Source: CADEFQ01 sp035342635
Lineage (GTDB): Bacteria > Pseudomonadota > Gammaproteobacteria > Steroidobacterales > Steroidobacteraceae
Reading direction: 5' to 3'
NCBI GenBank assembly: GCA_035342635.1
Contig: DAOQXO010000002.1
Span: 1-64,000 of the forward strand
Length of the DNA stretch: 64,000 nt
Below, in pieces: positions 51,146-60,120 of the stretch. Numbering within the stretch: position 1 is the first letter of the stretch; every line of letters starts with the position of its first letter. The position numbers and the translations under genes were made by a program. The notes under the pieces are model-generated. The model made no database searches and was not told where the DNA came from. It saw only the letters and a list, made by a program, of their open reading frames with translations.

Positions 51146-53350
51146 TTGGTCGGGCTTTCGATCATTCGGGTGGCGGTGGATACGCCGCTGCGCAGGACAT
51201 TCGACTATCTCGCCGGGGAGGAGGTGCCGCGGCCCGGTGCGCGTGTGCGGGTGCCGTTCGGGCGCCGGCAAATTATCGGGATCGCCCTCGAGATCGGTGT
51301 CGACTCGGCGCTGCCGCCCGGGAAACTGAAACCTGTCGCCGCGGTGCTCGATGCCGAGCCCGTGTTCGACGAAGGGCTGCTCGCGCTCCTGCGCTGGGCC
51401 GCCGATTACTACCACCACCCGATCGGCGAGGTGCTGTTTTCGGCGCTGCCGAAACTCGCGCGCGAAGGCGCACGCACGCGCGCGGTGCGCGAGGTCTGGT
51501 CACCGACCACAGAGGGCATCGCCGCGCATACCGCCGGCGAGCCGCGCCGCGCCCCCCGGCAGCGCGCGATCCTCGAAGAACTGATCGAACGCGGCAGCCT
51601 CGATGCGACCGCCCTCGCCGCGCTCGGCACGGGCGCGCGCGAGGCACTCACCGCCCTCACCCGCCGCGGCTGGGCCTGCGCGCGCGACCTCGCCGACGAG
51701 GCCGCTCCCGCCGAGACGGGCGCCGGCGCCATCGCGAACGGCTCGCCGTTCGAGCTGACGGGCGAACAGCAGGCCGCGGTCGATGCGATCGAAGCTGGCC
51801 ACGGCCGCTTCGGCGCTTTCCTGCTGCAGGGAATCACCGGCAGCGGCAAGACCGAGGTGTATCTGCGGCTCACCGAGCGCGCGCTCGCGCGCGGCGAACG
51901 GGCGCTGATCCTGGTGCCCGAGATCGGGCTCACGCCGCAACTGATCGGGCGCTTCGCTGCGCGCTTCGCCGTGGCGATGGCGACGATGCATTCGGGGCTC
52001 ACCGGCACGGCGCGCCTGAACGCCTGGCGCGACGCGCTCAGCGGGCGCGCGCGCATCGTGCTCGGCACGCGCTCGGCAGTATTCGCGCCGCTCCCGGGAC
52101 TCGGGCTCATCGTCGTCGACGAGGAGCACGATCCATCCTTCAAGCAGCAGGAAGGCGGCTTTCGCTACTCGGCGCGCGACATCGCGGTGATGCGCGCACA
52201 GCGCGCCGGCGTGCCGATCGTGCTGGGCTCGGCCACGCCCTCGCTCGAGACGCTGCACAATGCGCAAGCCGGCCGCTACACGCGCCTCGCGCTGTCACGC
52301 CGCACCGGCGAGGCCCTGCCGCCGCGACTCACGCTCGTCGACCTGCGCGCCGAGGCCCTGCGCCACGGCCTGTCCACCACCGTGGTGGAGGCGATCCGCC
52401 GTCATCTGGACGATGGCGGCCAGGTGCTCGTATTCCTGAATCGGCGCGGCTACGCGCCGACCCTTGCGTGCACGGCCTGCGGCTGGATCGCAGGTTGCAG
52501 CTCCTGCGATGCGCGCCTGACGGTGTACGCGCGCGCCTCGCGCCTGAAATGCCATCACTGCGGTGCCGACGCGGCACTGCCCACGCGCTGCCCGCAATGC
52601 GGCTACGAAGTGCGCGCGGTGGGCCAGGGCACGGAACGGGTCGAGGACACGCTCGCGGAGCTGTTCCCGCACGTGGCCCTCGCCCGGCTCGATCGCGATG
52701 TCGTGCGGCGCGACGAGCAGCTCGCCGCAGTGCTCGCGCGCGTCGCCTCGGGCGAGGCGCGCATCCTCGTCGGCACGCAGATGGTGACGAAGGGCCACGA
52801 TTTCCCCGACGTGACCCTTGCGGTGGTACTCAACGCCGACCATGGCCTGTTCAGCACGGACTTTCGCGCCGCCGAACGGCTCGCGCAGACGATCGTGCAG
52901 GTGGCCGGCCGCGCGGGACGCGGTGCGCGCGCCGGCGAGGTGCTGATCCAGACGGAATATCCCGAGCATCCGCTGCTCGCGAGCCTGCTCAGCGAAGGCT
53001 ACGAAGGTTTCGCCGCGACGGCGCTCGCCGAGCGGCAGGTCGCGTGCTGGCCACCGTTCGGGCGGCTCGCCGCGGTGCGCGCCTCGGCGCTCACCCTGCA
53101 TGCGGCGGTGGAATTCCTCGGCGAGGCGCGGCGTTTACTCGCGCCACCGCGTCAGGTGAAGCTGCTCGGGCCCGCGCCGGCGGCCATGGCGAGGCGCGCC
53201 GATCGCTTCCATGCGCAGTTGCTCGTCGAGAGCAGCGACCGCGCGGCGCTGCATCGCTATCTCGATGCCTGGCTGCCGCTCGCGGAGGCGCTGCCGAGCG
53301 CACGTCGAGTCCGCTGGGCACTCGACGTGGACCCGCTCGAACTGTTCTGA
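51146..53350 (+). CDS. priA: Primosomal protein N' (replication restart helicase)
   Basis: DNA helicase that reloads the replisome at stalled forks. N-terminal 3'-binding domain (IIRVAVDTPLRRTFDYLAG), helicase core with Walker A GITGSGKTEVYL, DEEH box, and SATPSLETL, the zinc-binding Cys set (CTACGWIAGCSSC, CHHCG, CPQCG) and the C-terminal helicase motifs (QMVTKGHDFPDVTLA, QVAGRAGRG). A frame from ATG 51080 adds 22 residues unlike PriA. TTG 51146 is preferred because AAAGGG lies 6 nt upstream and the product, 734 aa, matches E. coli PriA (732). It ends 13 bp before a convergent dehydrogenase gene. Confidence 0.94.
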   Translation: MVGLSIIRVAVDTPLRRTFDYLAGEEVPRPGARVRVPFGRRQIIGIALEIGVDSALPPGKLKPVAAVLDAEPVFDEGLLALLRWAADYYHHPIGEVLFSALPKLAREGARTRAVREVWSPTTEGIAAHTAGEPRRAPRQRAILEELIERGSLDATALAALGTGAREALTALTRRGWACARDLADEAAPAETGAGAIANGSPFELTGEQQAAVDAIEAGHGRFGAFLLQGITGSGKTEVYLRLTERALARGERALILVPEIGLTPQLIGRFAARFAVAMATMHSGLTGTARLNAWRDALSGRARIVLGTRSAVFAPLPGLGLIVVDEEHDPSFKQQEGGFRYSARDIAVMRAQRAGVPIVLGSATPSLETLHNAQAGRYTRLALSRRTGEALPPRLTLVDLRAEALRHGLSTTVVEAIRRHLDDGGQVLVFLNRRGYAPTLACTACGWIAGCSSCDARLTVYARASRLKCHHCGADAALPTRCPQCGYEVRAVGQGTERVEDTLAELFPHVALARLDRDVVRRDEQLAAVLARVASGEARILVGTQMVTKGHDFPDVTLAVVLNADHGLFSTDFRAAERLAQTIVQVAGRAGRGARAGEVLIQTEYPEHPLLASLLSEGYEGFAATALAERQVACWPPFGRLAAVRASALTLHAAVEFLGEARRLLAPPRQVKLLGPAPAAMARRADRFHAQLLVESSDRAALHRYLDAWLPLAEALPSARRVRWALDVDPLELF

Positions 53351-53363
53351 ACCGGCAGCGCCT

Positions 53364-54464
53364 TCAGAGCGTCAACACGATTTTGCCGACGAAGTCCCCC
53401 GATTCCATGTGCGCCAGCGCCGCCGCGTACTCCTCGAGCGGAAACACACGGTCGATCGCCGGGTGGAATTCGCGTTGCCCGATGAATTCCGCCATCCGCC
53501 GGTAGTCGGCGCGCGAGCCGACGCAGATGCCTTGCACGCGAGCGGTCTTGAGCAGCAGCTGGATCGCCGGAACCTGACCGTCGAAGCCGGTGAGCCCGCC
53601 GACGAGGGACAGCGTGCCCCCGTACGCCAGGCTCTGCAGCGACTCCGGCAGCGCCGCCTTGCCGACGACATCCACGACGACATCGGCGCCATGGCCGCCG
53701 GTGAGCTCGAGCACGCGTGCCGACCATGCAGGTGTGGTTCGATAGTTGATGCCGCCCTCCGCGCCGAGCGCCCTGGCGCGCGCGAGTTTGCCGTCCGAGC
53801 TGCTGGTCGCGATGACGCGCCCGCCAAGGGCGGTCGCGAGCTGCAGCGCGAGCGTCGAGACGCCGCCCGTGCCCTGCACCACCACGACGTCGCCCGCACG
53901 CAGCGCCCGGTGCCCGTTGACCGCCATCCACGCCGTGAGGCCGGCGGTCGGCAGGGTGGCGGCTTCCTCGAAGCTCAGGCCATTCGGCATTGCCGTGATG
54001 GCGGTGTCATCCAGCACGAGGTAATCGGCCAGCACGCCGTCGACCGTCGCTCCGTGCGTCGCGGCCAGCTTCTCCCCGCTCGGCGGGCCGTCGGTCCAGT
54101 TCCGGAAATAGAGCGTGTTCACGCGCTCGCCCACACGGAAATCCCTGACCTCGCTGCCGACGGCAACGATCTCCCCGGCTGCGTCGGAGGCGACCACGAG
54201 GCCCGCCTTCGCACCGAACTTCGGATCGAGGACCTCGACATCGCCGCGGTTCAGCGCCACGGCGCGCACCCGCATGAGCACCTGGTGCGGACCCGGAGCC
54301 GCCACCGGCGCCTCCACGATCTTCCATTGGAACCTGTCACCCGCGAGATCCAGCACGACCTTGCGGCCTGCCGCCGGAACGGGCTCCGCGGCACTCGCCC
54401 CGGCCGTGAGAATGAGCGTCGCGGCGACGAGCGCGCCGGACAGCCACGAGAGACGATTACTCAT
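53364..54464 (-). CDS. MDR-family zinc-type alcohol dehydrogenase/quinone reductase with signal peptide
   Basis: A 366-residue medium-chain dehydrogenase/reductase: GroES-like domain (GPHQVLMRVRAVALNRGDVEVLD) and Rossmann domain (VVVQGTGGVSTLALQLATALGGRVIATSSS, GADVVVDVVGK). The catalytic and structural zinc Cys residues of classical alcohol dehydrogenases are not visible, so it is closer to quinone oxidoreductases. From ATG 54464, which has a GGCAGG/GGGAG ribosome binding site, the protein begins with a clear signal peptide (LSGALVAATLILTAGASAAEP). That is unexpected for an NAD(P)H enzyme. The next plausible internal start would remove the peptide but has no better ribosome binding site. Confidence 0.83.
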   Translation of the reverse strand: MSNRLSWLSGALVAATLILTAGASAAEPVPAAGRKVVLDLAGDRFQWKIVEAPVAAPGPHQVLMRVRAVALNRGDVEVLDPKFGAKAGLVVASDAAGEIVAVGSEVRDFRVGERVNTLYFRNWTDGPPSGEKLAATHGATVDGVLADYLVLDDTAITAMPNGLSFEEAATLPTAGLTAWMAVNGHRALRAGDVVVVQGTGGVSTLALQLATALGGRVIATSSSDGKLARARALGAEGGINYRTTPAWSARVLELTGGHGADVVVDVVGKAALPESLQSLAYGGTLSLVGGLTGFDGQVPAIQLLLKTARVQGICVGSRADYRRMAEFIGQREFHPAIDRVFPLEEYAAALAHMESGDFVGKIVLTL

Positions 54465-54575
54465 TACCTGCCACTCCCTGTATGCAGACATTTCGAGCGC
54501 GCTCTCGGTCGCCTGCAGGCGATCTGGCGGAGCGCTGATTGCGGATAGTCTGAACGCAGGACGCGGCCATGCCAA

Positions 54576-54599
54576 GCGCCCGGCGTGTTGGCCGGGCGC
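54576..54599 (-). terminator. Hairpin behind the EF-hand gene, possible terminator
   Basis: Perfect 9-bp stem GCGCCCGGC/GCCGGGCGC with a 6-nt loop, 29 bp after the EF-hand stop on the same strand. The minus-strand continuation starts TTGGCAT, so there is no proper U tract. It may be a weak or Rho-assisted terminator separating the EF-hand gene from the dehydrogenase gene. Confidence 0.4.
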
Positions 54600-54627
54600 C
54601 CGGTGGATCAGCCCAGAGCGCTCTGGA

Positions 54628-55128
54628 TCAGCTCGTCGGAGGCCCCTTCCTGCCGTCGTCCATGCGCTTGCCCTGCGGCATCTCGTCGCGGCTGATCTTC
54701 CCGTCCTTGTTCGCGTCGAGCTGGTCGAAGCGGCGGAACAGCATGGGCATGCCGGCTTCGGCTTCGCTGCGCGAAATCGCGCCGTCGCCGTCCTTGTCGG
54801 CAGCCTTCCAGTTCTCGGCGCCGCGCCTGCTCATCTCGCCGCGCACCTCGCTGCGCATCTTGTCGCGCGCCGCGTCGATCTCGGCCTGCGTAATGAAGCC
54901 GTCCTTGTCGGCGTCGAGCTGGTCGAAACGGCGGTTGGCGCGCTCGACAGCCGCCTTGCTCGACTCGTCGCGCGAGACCTTGCCGTCCTTGTTGGCGTCG
55001 AGCGTCTGGATGAGGTTCTTGCCGCCCATCTGGTAGCCGCCCATGTGGCCGCGGCCGGGCTCCGTGTCGTCAGCCAGCACCGCGAGCGGCGCGGCCATCA
55101 GGGCGAGAACGATGACTGTCGATTTCAT
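54628..55128 (-). CDS. Exported EF-hand protein
   Basis: A 166-residue protein with a signal peptide (MKSTVIVLALMAAPLAVLA) and four canonical 12-residue EF-hand loops: DANKDGKVSRDE, DADKDGFITQAE, DKDGDGAISRSE and DANKDGKISRDE. It is a calmodulin-like, probably periplasmic calcium binder. ATG 55128 has GGAG 7 nt upstream; an ATG 4 codons earlier is in frame but lacks it. The calcium-dependent partner is unknown. The other EF-hand protein in the window is the GIDE protein. Divergent from argS. Confidence 0.85.
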   Translation of the reverse strand: MKSTVIVLALMAAPLAVLADDTEPGRGHMGGYQMGGKNLIQTLDANKDGKVSRDESSKAAVERANRRFDQLDADKDGFITQAEIDAARDKMRSEVRGEMSRRGAENWKAADKDGDGAISRSEAEAGMPMLFRRFDQLDANKDGKISRDEMPQGKRMDDGRKGPPTS

Positions 55129-55238
55129 AGGAAACTCCATCGAGGGTTGCGTACAAGCCGAATAACGCAGCTGAGACTACCCCGGTTGACGCCGGGTTCC
55201 GCTAGAATTGCGCGCCTCCCAACTCACGACGCAACTCC

Positions 55239-57002
55239 TTGAAAACCGAGCTCGAAACACTCCTCGCCGCGGCGCTGGCGCGCCTCACCGAGGCAGGCAG
55301 CCTGCCGCCCGCCGATCCCGCCGCGATCGTGGTGGACCGTACCCGCGACGCCCGGCATGGCGACTTCGCCTCGAACGTGGCACTGCGCCTCGCCAAGGTC
55401 GCCGGCCGCCCGCCGCGTGAACTCGCAGCAGAGATCATCGCCGCGCTGCCCGCGAACCGGCTGGTGGCGCGCACCGAGATCGCCGGCGCGGGCTTCATCA
55501 ATTTCCACCTCGACGCGAATGCCAATCTCGACGAGCTGTGGCGCGCGCTCGAGCTGGGCGCGAAGTACGGGCTCAGCACCACACTCGGCGCGGGCCGCAA
55601 GGTCATCCTCGAGTTCGTGTCGGCGAATCCGACCGGTCCGGTGCACGTCGGCACCGGGCGCCAGGCCGCCTTCGGTGCGACGCTGGGCAACCTGCTCGAG
55701 GCCACCGGCCACGTGGTGCATCGCGAGTACTACATCAACGACGCCGGTCGGCAGATGGACATCCTCACCGCGAGCGTGTGGCTGCGCTATCTCGAAACCT
55801 GCGGCGAGGCGCTCGAGTTCCCGTCGAATAGTTATCGCGGCGACTACGTGCGCGTGCTGGGCGCGGCACTGCACGCCGCGCAGCAGGAGGCGTTTCGCCG
55901 TCCCGCCAGCGACGTGTTCTCCGGCCTGCCGCCGGATGAACCCGCGGGCGGCGACAAGGACAAGTATGTCGATGCGATCATCGAGCGTATGCGCGCCCTG
56001 CTCGGCGCTTCTGATTACCAGCGCGTGCTCGATTTCTCGCTCGCGGCGATGCTCGCCGACATCAGGAACGACCTGGCCGACTTCGGCGTCGTGTTCGATC
56101 GCTGGTACTCCGAGCGAACGCTCGCGACGAGCGGCGCGATCGACCACGCGCTCGACGTGCTGCGCGGCCAGGGTCGGCTCTACGAGAAGGACGGCGCGAC
56201 CTGGTTTCGCGCCACCGAATTCGGTGACGACGAGGATCGCGTCGTGGTGCGCGCGAACGGCGAGAAGACCTATTTCGCTTCCGACATCGCCTACCACCTC
56301 GAGAAGCGCGAACGCGGCTTCGACCTGCTCGTCGATGTGCTCGGCGCGGACCACCACGGCTATGTCGCGCGCGTGCGTGGCGGCCTCGTCGCGATGGGAC
56401 AGCCCGCCGACTGCCTCGAGGTGATCCTGATCCAGTTCGTCAGCCTGTGGCGCGGCGAGGTGAAGATCCCGATGGGCAAACGCGACGCGCAGTTCGTCAC
56501 GCTGCGCCAACTGCGCGAGGAAGTCGGTACCGACGCCTGCCGGTTCTTCTACCTGATGAGGAGCCACGACCAGCCGCTCGACTTCGACCTCGAGCTCGCC
56601 AAGTCGCGCTCGAACGAGAACCCCGTGTACTACATCCAGTATGCGCACGCGCGCGTGTCGAGCGTGATGAAGCAGCTGGTCGCGAAGGGCTACCGCTACG
56701 ACGATGCCGTGGCGCGGGCGAACCTCGGCCTGCTCACCGGCGAGCACGAGCAGGCCGCGCTCACGGCGCTGGTGCGCTACCCGGAAATGCTGTGTCAGGC
56801 GGCGGCGAACCGCACGCCACACACGCTCGTGCACTACCTGCGCGATCTCGCCAACACTTTCCACACCTGGTACAACGCCGCGCAGTTCATCGTCGAGGAT
56901 CCGCCACTGCGCAATGCGCGCCTCGCGCTCGCGCTCGGCGTGCAGCAGGTGATACGCAATGGCCTCGGCGTGCTCGGCGTTTCCGCACCCGAGACGATGT
57001 GA
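55239..57002 (+). CDS. argS: Arginyl-tRNA synthetase
   Basis: Charges tRNA-Arg. A 587-residue class I synthetase with the ArgRS N-terminal Add-1 domain, the HIGH-equivalent in NPTGPVHVGTGRQAAFG, the YYINDAGRQMDIL segment, the KMSKS-equivalent IPMGKRDAQFVTL and the DALR anticodon-binding domain (QYAHARVSSVMKQL to VLGVSAPETM). Start is TTG 55239, following AACTCC without a strong Shine-Dalgarno sequence; I see no ATG in frame near it. A SPOR-domain gene follows 21 bp downstream. Confidence 0.94.
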   Translation: MKTELETLLAAALARLTEAGSLPPADPAAIVVDRTRDARHGDFASNVALRLAKVAGRPPRELAAEIIAALPANRLVARTEIAGAGFINFHLDANANLDELWRALELGAKYGLSTTLGAGRKVILEFVSANPTGPVHVGTGRQAAFGATLGNLLEATGHVVHREYYINDAGRQMDILTASVWLRYLETCGEALEFPSNSYRGDYVRVLGAALHAAQQEAFRRPASDVFSGLPPDEPAGGDKDKYVDAIIERMRALLGASDYQRVLDFSLAAMLADIRNDLADFGVVFDRWYSERTLATSGAIDHALDVLRGQGRLYEKDGATWFRATEFGDDEDRVVVRANGEKTYFASDIAYHLEKRERGFDLLVDVLGADHHGYVARVRGGLVAMGQPADCLEVILIQFVSLWRGEVKIPMGKRDAQFVTLRQLREEVGTDACRFFYLMRSHDQPLDFDLELAKSRSNENPVYYIQYAHARVSSVMKQLVAKGYRYDDAVARANLGLLTGEHEQAALTALVRYPEMLCQAAANRTPHTLVHYLRDLANTFHTWYNAAQFIVEDPPLRNARLALALGVQQVIRNGLGVLGVSAPETM

Positions 57003-57023
57003 CGCGCTAAGCTTGCGCTCGCC

Positions 57024-57599
57024 ATGAGACTGACGGCACGCGACTTCAAGAGATCCCGCAGCGGCAGTGTCGAATTCGCACGCTGGCGCCAGTTCGGCCT
57101 CGGGCTCGCCACCGGCCTCGGCGTGGCGCTGCTCGTCTACGTGGTGATGAACCAGCGCGCGTTGCAGACCGCGCGGGATGTGGCGCTGGAGCGCCCCGAG
57201 CCGCGCGTCGCGGCCGCGCCCGCGGATGAGCAGGTCGCGGAAGTGCCCGGCGAAGAGGCCGGCAGGCAATACGACTTCTACGAGATGCTGCCGAAGTTCG
57301 AGGTCGTGGTGCCGGAGCGCGATCGCGAAGTGAAGCCCGACGCACCCGCCGCGGTCGAGCGGCCGGGCGTGTACGTGCTGCAGGCCGGCTCCTATCGTGG
57401 CCAGGCCGATGCCGAACGCGTGCGCTCGCAGCTCGCGCTGCAGGGCATCCAGGCGGCCGTGCAGCGCGTCGCGGTCGACGCCGACGTCTGGCACCGCGTG
57501 CGCATCGGTCCCATCGCCGATCTCGCCGAGTTGAATCGCGTGCGTGCGCGGCTGCGCGCCAACGACATCGATGCGCTGGTGATCCGGGTCGGGGACTGA
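57024..57599 (+). CDS. SPOR-domain membrane protein (FtsN-like)
   Basis: A 191-residue inner-membrane protein with a short basic cytoplasmic N-terminus, one membrane helix (FGLGLATGLGVALLVYVVM), a periplasmic linker and a C-terminal SPOR domain (GVYVLQAGSYRGQADAERVRSQLALQG to LRANDIDALVIRVGD). SPOR binds denuded septal glycan. Proteins of this size downstream of argS in gammaproteobacteria are FtsN-like division factors; the sequence supports SPOR, and the FtsN role is inferred. Its TGA overlaps the next ATG (TGATG). Confidence 0.87.
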   Translation: MRLTARDFKRSRSGSVEFARWRQFGLGLATGLGVALLVYVVMNQRALQTARDVALERPEPRVAAAPADEQVAEVPGEEAGRQYDFYEMLPKFEVVVPERDREVKPDAPAAVERPGVYVLQAGSYRGQADAERVRSQLALQGIQAAVQRVAVDADVWHRVRIGPIADLAELNRVRARLRANDIDALVIRVGD

Positions 57600-58741
57600 T
57601 GGACTGCGAGCCGAAGCCACGGCGCAGCCCCTCGCATTCGGGCACGACCAGCCTGCACGCCCGTAGCCTCGGCGCGCTCGCACTCGCACTGCTGTTCGCC
57701 GGTTGCGCGACGGTGCCCCCGCCATCGCCGCCCGCCCCGGAAGCTGCGCCACCCCCTCCAGCGCCCCCGCCCACCGTCATCTCGATCGCCGCGGTGGGCG
57801 ACATCATGCTCGGTACCGACTTCCCGAAGAACATCCTGCCGGACGACGACGGGATCGGCTTCCTGCGCCACGTGACGCCGATCCTCGCCGGCGCGGATGT
57901 CGCCTTCGGCAACCTCGAGGGCGTGCTGATGGACGGCGGCGAGCCGGTCAAGCAGTGCGGCTCCTCGACGAGCTGCTTCGTGTTCCGCACGCCGACGCGC
58001 TATGCGGCGTATCTGCGCGATGCGGGCTTCGATCTCGTGAGTCTCGCGAACAACCACGCACGTGATTTCGGCGAGGAGGGGCGCGATTCGAGCATGGCCG
58101 CCCTCGACGCCGTCGGCATCCGCCATTCGGGCCGCGAGGGCACCTGGGCCGGGATGACAGTGAAGGGCGTGCGGGTCGCGATGGTCGCGTTCGCGCCCAA
58201 TGTCGGTGCGAACTCGCTCAACGACCACGAACTCGCAGTCGAGTTCGTGCGCTCGCTCGCCGCGGCGAACGATATCGTGATCGTGTCGTTCCACGCCGGC
58301 GGCGAAGGCGCGGGCGCCGAGGCGCTGCCGTACGCGCGCGAGTTCTATGCCGGCGAGGATCGCGGCGATGTGGTGATGTTCGCGCGCGCGATGATCGACG
58401 CCGGCGCCGACCTGCTGCTCGGCCACGGGCCGCACGTGCCGCGCGCGATGGAGCTGTATCGCGACCGGCTGATCGCCTACAGCCTCGGCAATTTCGCGAC
58501 CTATTACGGCATCGGCGTCGAGGGCAATCGCGGCATCGCGCCGATCGTCACGGCGCGGCTCGATGCCGAAGGCCGCTTCGTCGGCGGGCATATCGATTCG
58601 ACGATCCAGCTGCGCCCCGACGGACCATCGATCGACCCGCAACAGCGTGCGCTGCAGCTCATCCGCGAGCTGACGGCCGCCGCATTGCCCTACGGCTGGC
58701 TCGAGTTCGGCGCCGACGGGCGGATCATTCGGGTGCCTTGA
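57599..58741 (+). CDS. CapA family metallophosphatase-like lipoprotein
   Basis: A 380-residue protein with a lipobox (FAGC, Cys36) after a long basic N-terminal region and a Pro-rich linker, then a CapA/PgsA-type calcineurin-fold domain: AAVGDIMLGTDFP, FGNLEGVLMDGG, LVSLANNHARDFGEEG, VSFHAGGEG and LLLGHGPHVPRAMELY. CapA proteins accompany poly-gamma-glutamate synthesis in Bacillus, but single lipid-anchored versions such as this one have unknown function. The ATG overlaps the SPOR gene. Its 3' end overlaps the convergent HlyC/CorC gene by 17 bp. Confidence 0.87.
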   Translation: MDCEPKPRRSPSHSGTTSLHARSLGALALALLFAGCATVPPPSPPAPEAAPPPPAPPPTVISIAAVGDIMLGTDFPKNILPDDDGIGFLRHVTPILAGADVAFGNLEGVLMDGGEPVKQCGSSTSCFVFRTPTRYAAYLRDAGFDLVSLANNHARDFGEEGRDSSMAALDAVGIRHSGREGTWAGMTVKGVRVAMVAFAPNVGANSLNDHELAVEFVRSLAAANDIVIVSFHAGGEGAGAEALPYAREFYAGEDRGDVVMFARAMIDAGADLLLGHGPHVPRAMELYRDRLIAYSLGNFATYYGIGVEGNRGIAPIVTARLDAEGRFVGGHIDSTIQLRPDGPSIDPQQRALQLIRELTAAALPYGWLEFGADGRIIRVP

Positions 58742-60014
58742 CGATCGCCACCGCGAGTTTGTCGATGCGGCGCCCGTCCATGTCGACCACCTCGAAACGC
58801 AACCCGCGCCAGGTCAGCAGCTCGCCCACCTTCGGAATGCGCCCGAGTCGCGCCAGCACGAAACCCGCCGCGGTGTGATAGTCGCCGGACGCCATGTCGC
58901 GCCGGCCGAGAGCGCGCTGCAGTTCGTCGATCGGCAGATGACCGTCGACCAGCCAGCCGCCGTCCTCGCGCGGCAGCGCTTCGGGGCGTTCCCGGCTGCC
59001 GACGTCCGGCAATTCGCCGGCGATGGCCTTCAGGATATCGATCGGCGTCGCGACGCCCTCGATTTCACCGTACTCGTCGGTGATCACGGCGAGATGCGTG
59101 CTCGAGCGCTGGAACTGGTCGAGCAGCTGCATCACCGTGAGTGTGTCCGGCACATGCAGCGCGGGCTCGATGTCGTGCTCCGCATCGAGCGCACCGCGAC
59201 GCAGTGCCTCGCTCAGGTTCGCAAGGGTCACCATGCCCGCCAACTGGTCGAGCGAGCCATGGGCGACGAGGAAACGCGCGTGCCCGCTGTGCTTCGCCGT
59301 CTGCCACAGTTCCGGCAGCGGGTCGTCGAGATCGAGCCACACGACATCCTGGCGCGGCACCATCACCGTCGTCACATGCCGGTCGGCCAGCGCGAGCACG
59401 CCCTCGATCAGCCGCTTTTCGCTCGCGAGGAACACGCCCGAGCGCGTGCCCTCGGCGATCATCGCCCGCACGTCGTCTTCAGTGACCGATTGTTCCGAGG
59501 CCGACGAGACCGGCAGCACCTTCAGCACGAGCTCGACCGCACCGCGCAGCAGCCAGACGAACGGCGTCATCAGCCTGGCGAAGCCGAGCATCACCGGCGC
59601 GACCGCGATGGCGAGCGACTCGGAATTGTTGAGCGCGATGCGCTTCGGCACCAGCTCGCCGAAGATCAGCGTCACGAAGGTGATCACGACGACGATGACC
59701 ACGAAAGCGATCTCCTCGGCGTAGGTCATCGGTACGCCCCAGCCGGCGATCACGTCGTCCAGATGCGCCGCGAGGGTCGCACCGCTGTAGACACCGGTGA
59801 CGATGCCGATCAGCGTGATGCCGATCTGCACCGCGGACAGGAATGAGGTGGAATCCTCGAGCAGCGCGACCGCAATACGCGCCCCGCGGCTGCCCTGTTC
59901 GGCCCTGGACTGCAGCCGCGCGCGGCGCGAGGACACGAGTGCCATCTCCGACAGCGCAAAGAAGCCGTTCAGCAGGACGAGGACGAAGATGACGAGAAGT
60001 TCGGCGGAGACCAT
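58725..60014 (-). CDS. HlyC/CorC (UPF0053) family membrane transporter
   Basis: A 429-residue protein with an N-terminal DUF21 (CNNM) domain of four membrane helices (LLVIFVLVLLNGFFALSEMALVSSR, SFLSAVQIGITLIGIVTGVYSGA), a CBS pair (HVTTVMVPRQDVVWLD; VPDTLTVMQLLDQF) and a C-terminal CorC_HlyC domain. Proteins of this architecture are implicated in magnesium/cobalt efflux or membrane ion homeostasis. It is convergent with the CapA gene and divergent from crbR (106 bp between). Confidence 0.9.
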   Translation of the reverse strand: MVSAELLVIFVLVLLNGFFALSEMALVSSRRARLQSRAEQGSRGARIAVALLEDSTSFLSAVQIGITLIGIVTGVYSGATLAAHLDDVIAGWGVPMTYAEEIAFVVIVVVITFVTLIFGELVPKRIALNNSESLAIAVAPVMLGFARLMTPFVWLLRGAVELVLKVLPVSSASEQSVTEDDVRAMIAEGTRSGVFLASEKRLIEGVLALADRHVTTVMVPRQDVVWLDLDDPLPELWQTAKHSGHARFLVAHGSLDQLAGMVTLANLSEALRRGALDAEHDIEPALHVPDTLTVMQLLDQFQRSSTHLAVITDEYGEIEGVATPIDILKAIAGELPDVGSRERPEALPREDGGWLVDGHLPIDELQRALGRRDMASGDYHTAAGFVLARLGRIPKVGELLTWRGLRFEVVDMDGRRIDKLAVAIVKAPE

Positions 60015-60120
60015 GGGCGGAGCGGCGATGCCGGGCGCAAGAGCCTAGCACAGGCCGGCCCGCCTCTCCTTCCCGCATCATGTGCCTTAGACTTGGGCTC
60101 ATCACCCACGGTGACAGGTC

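Noticed and set aside
55224..57752. 842-codon minus-strand frame opposite argS
   Set aside because: Antisense to a complete ArgRS with no recognisable domain.
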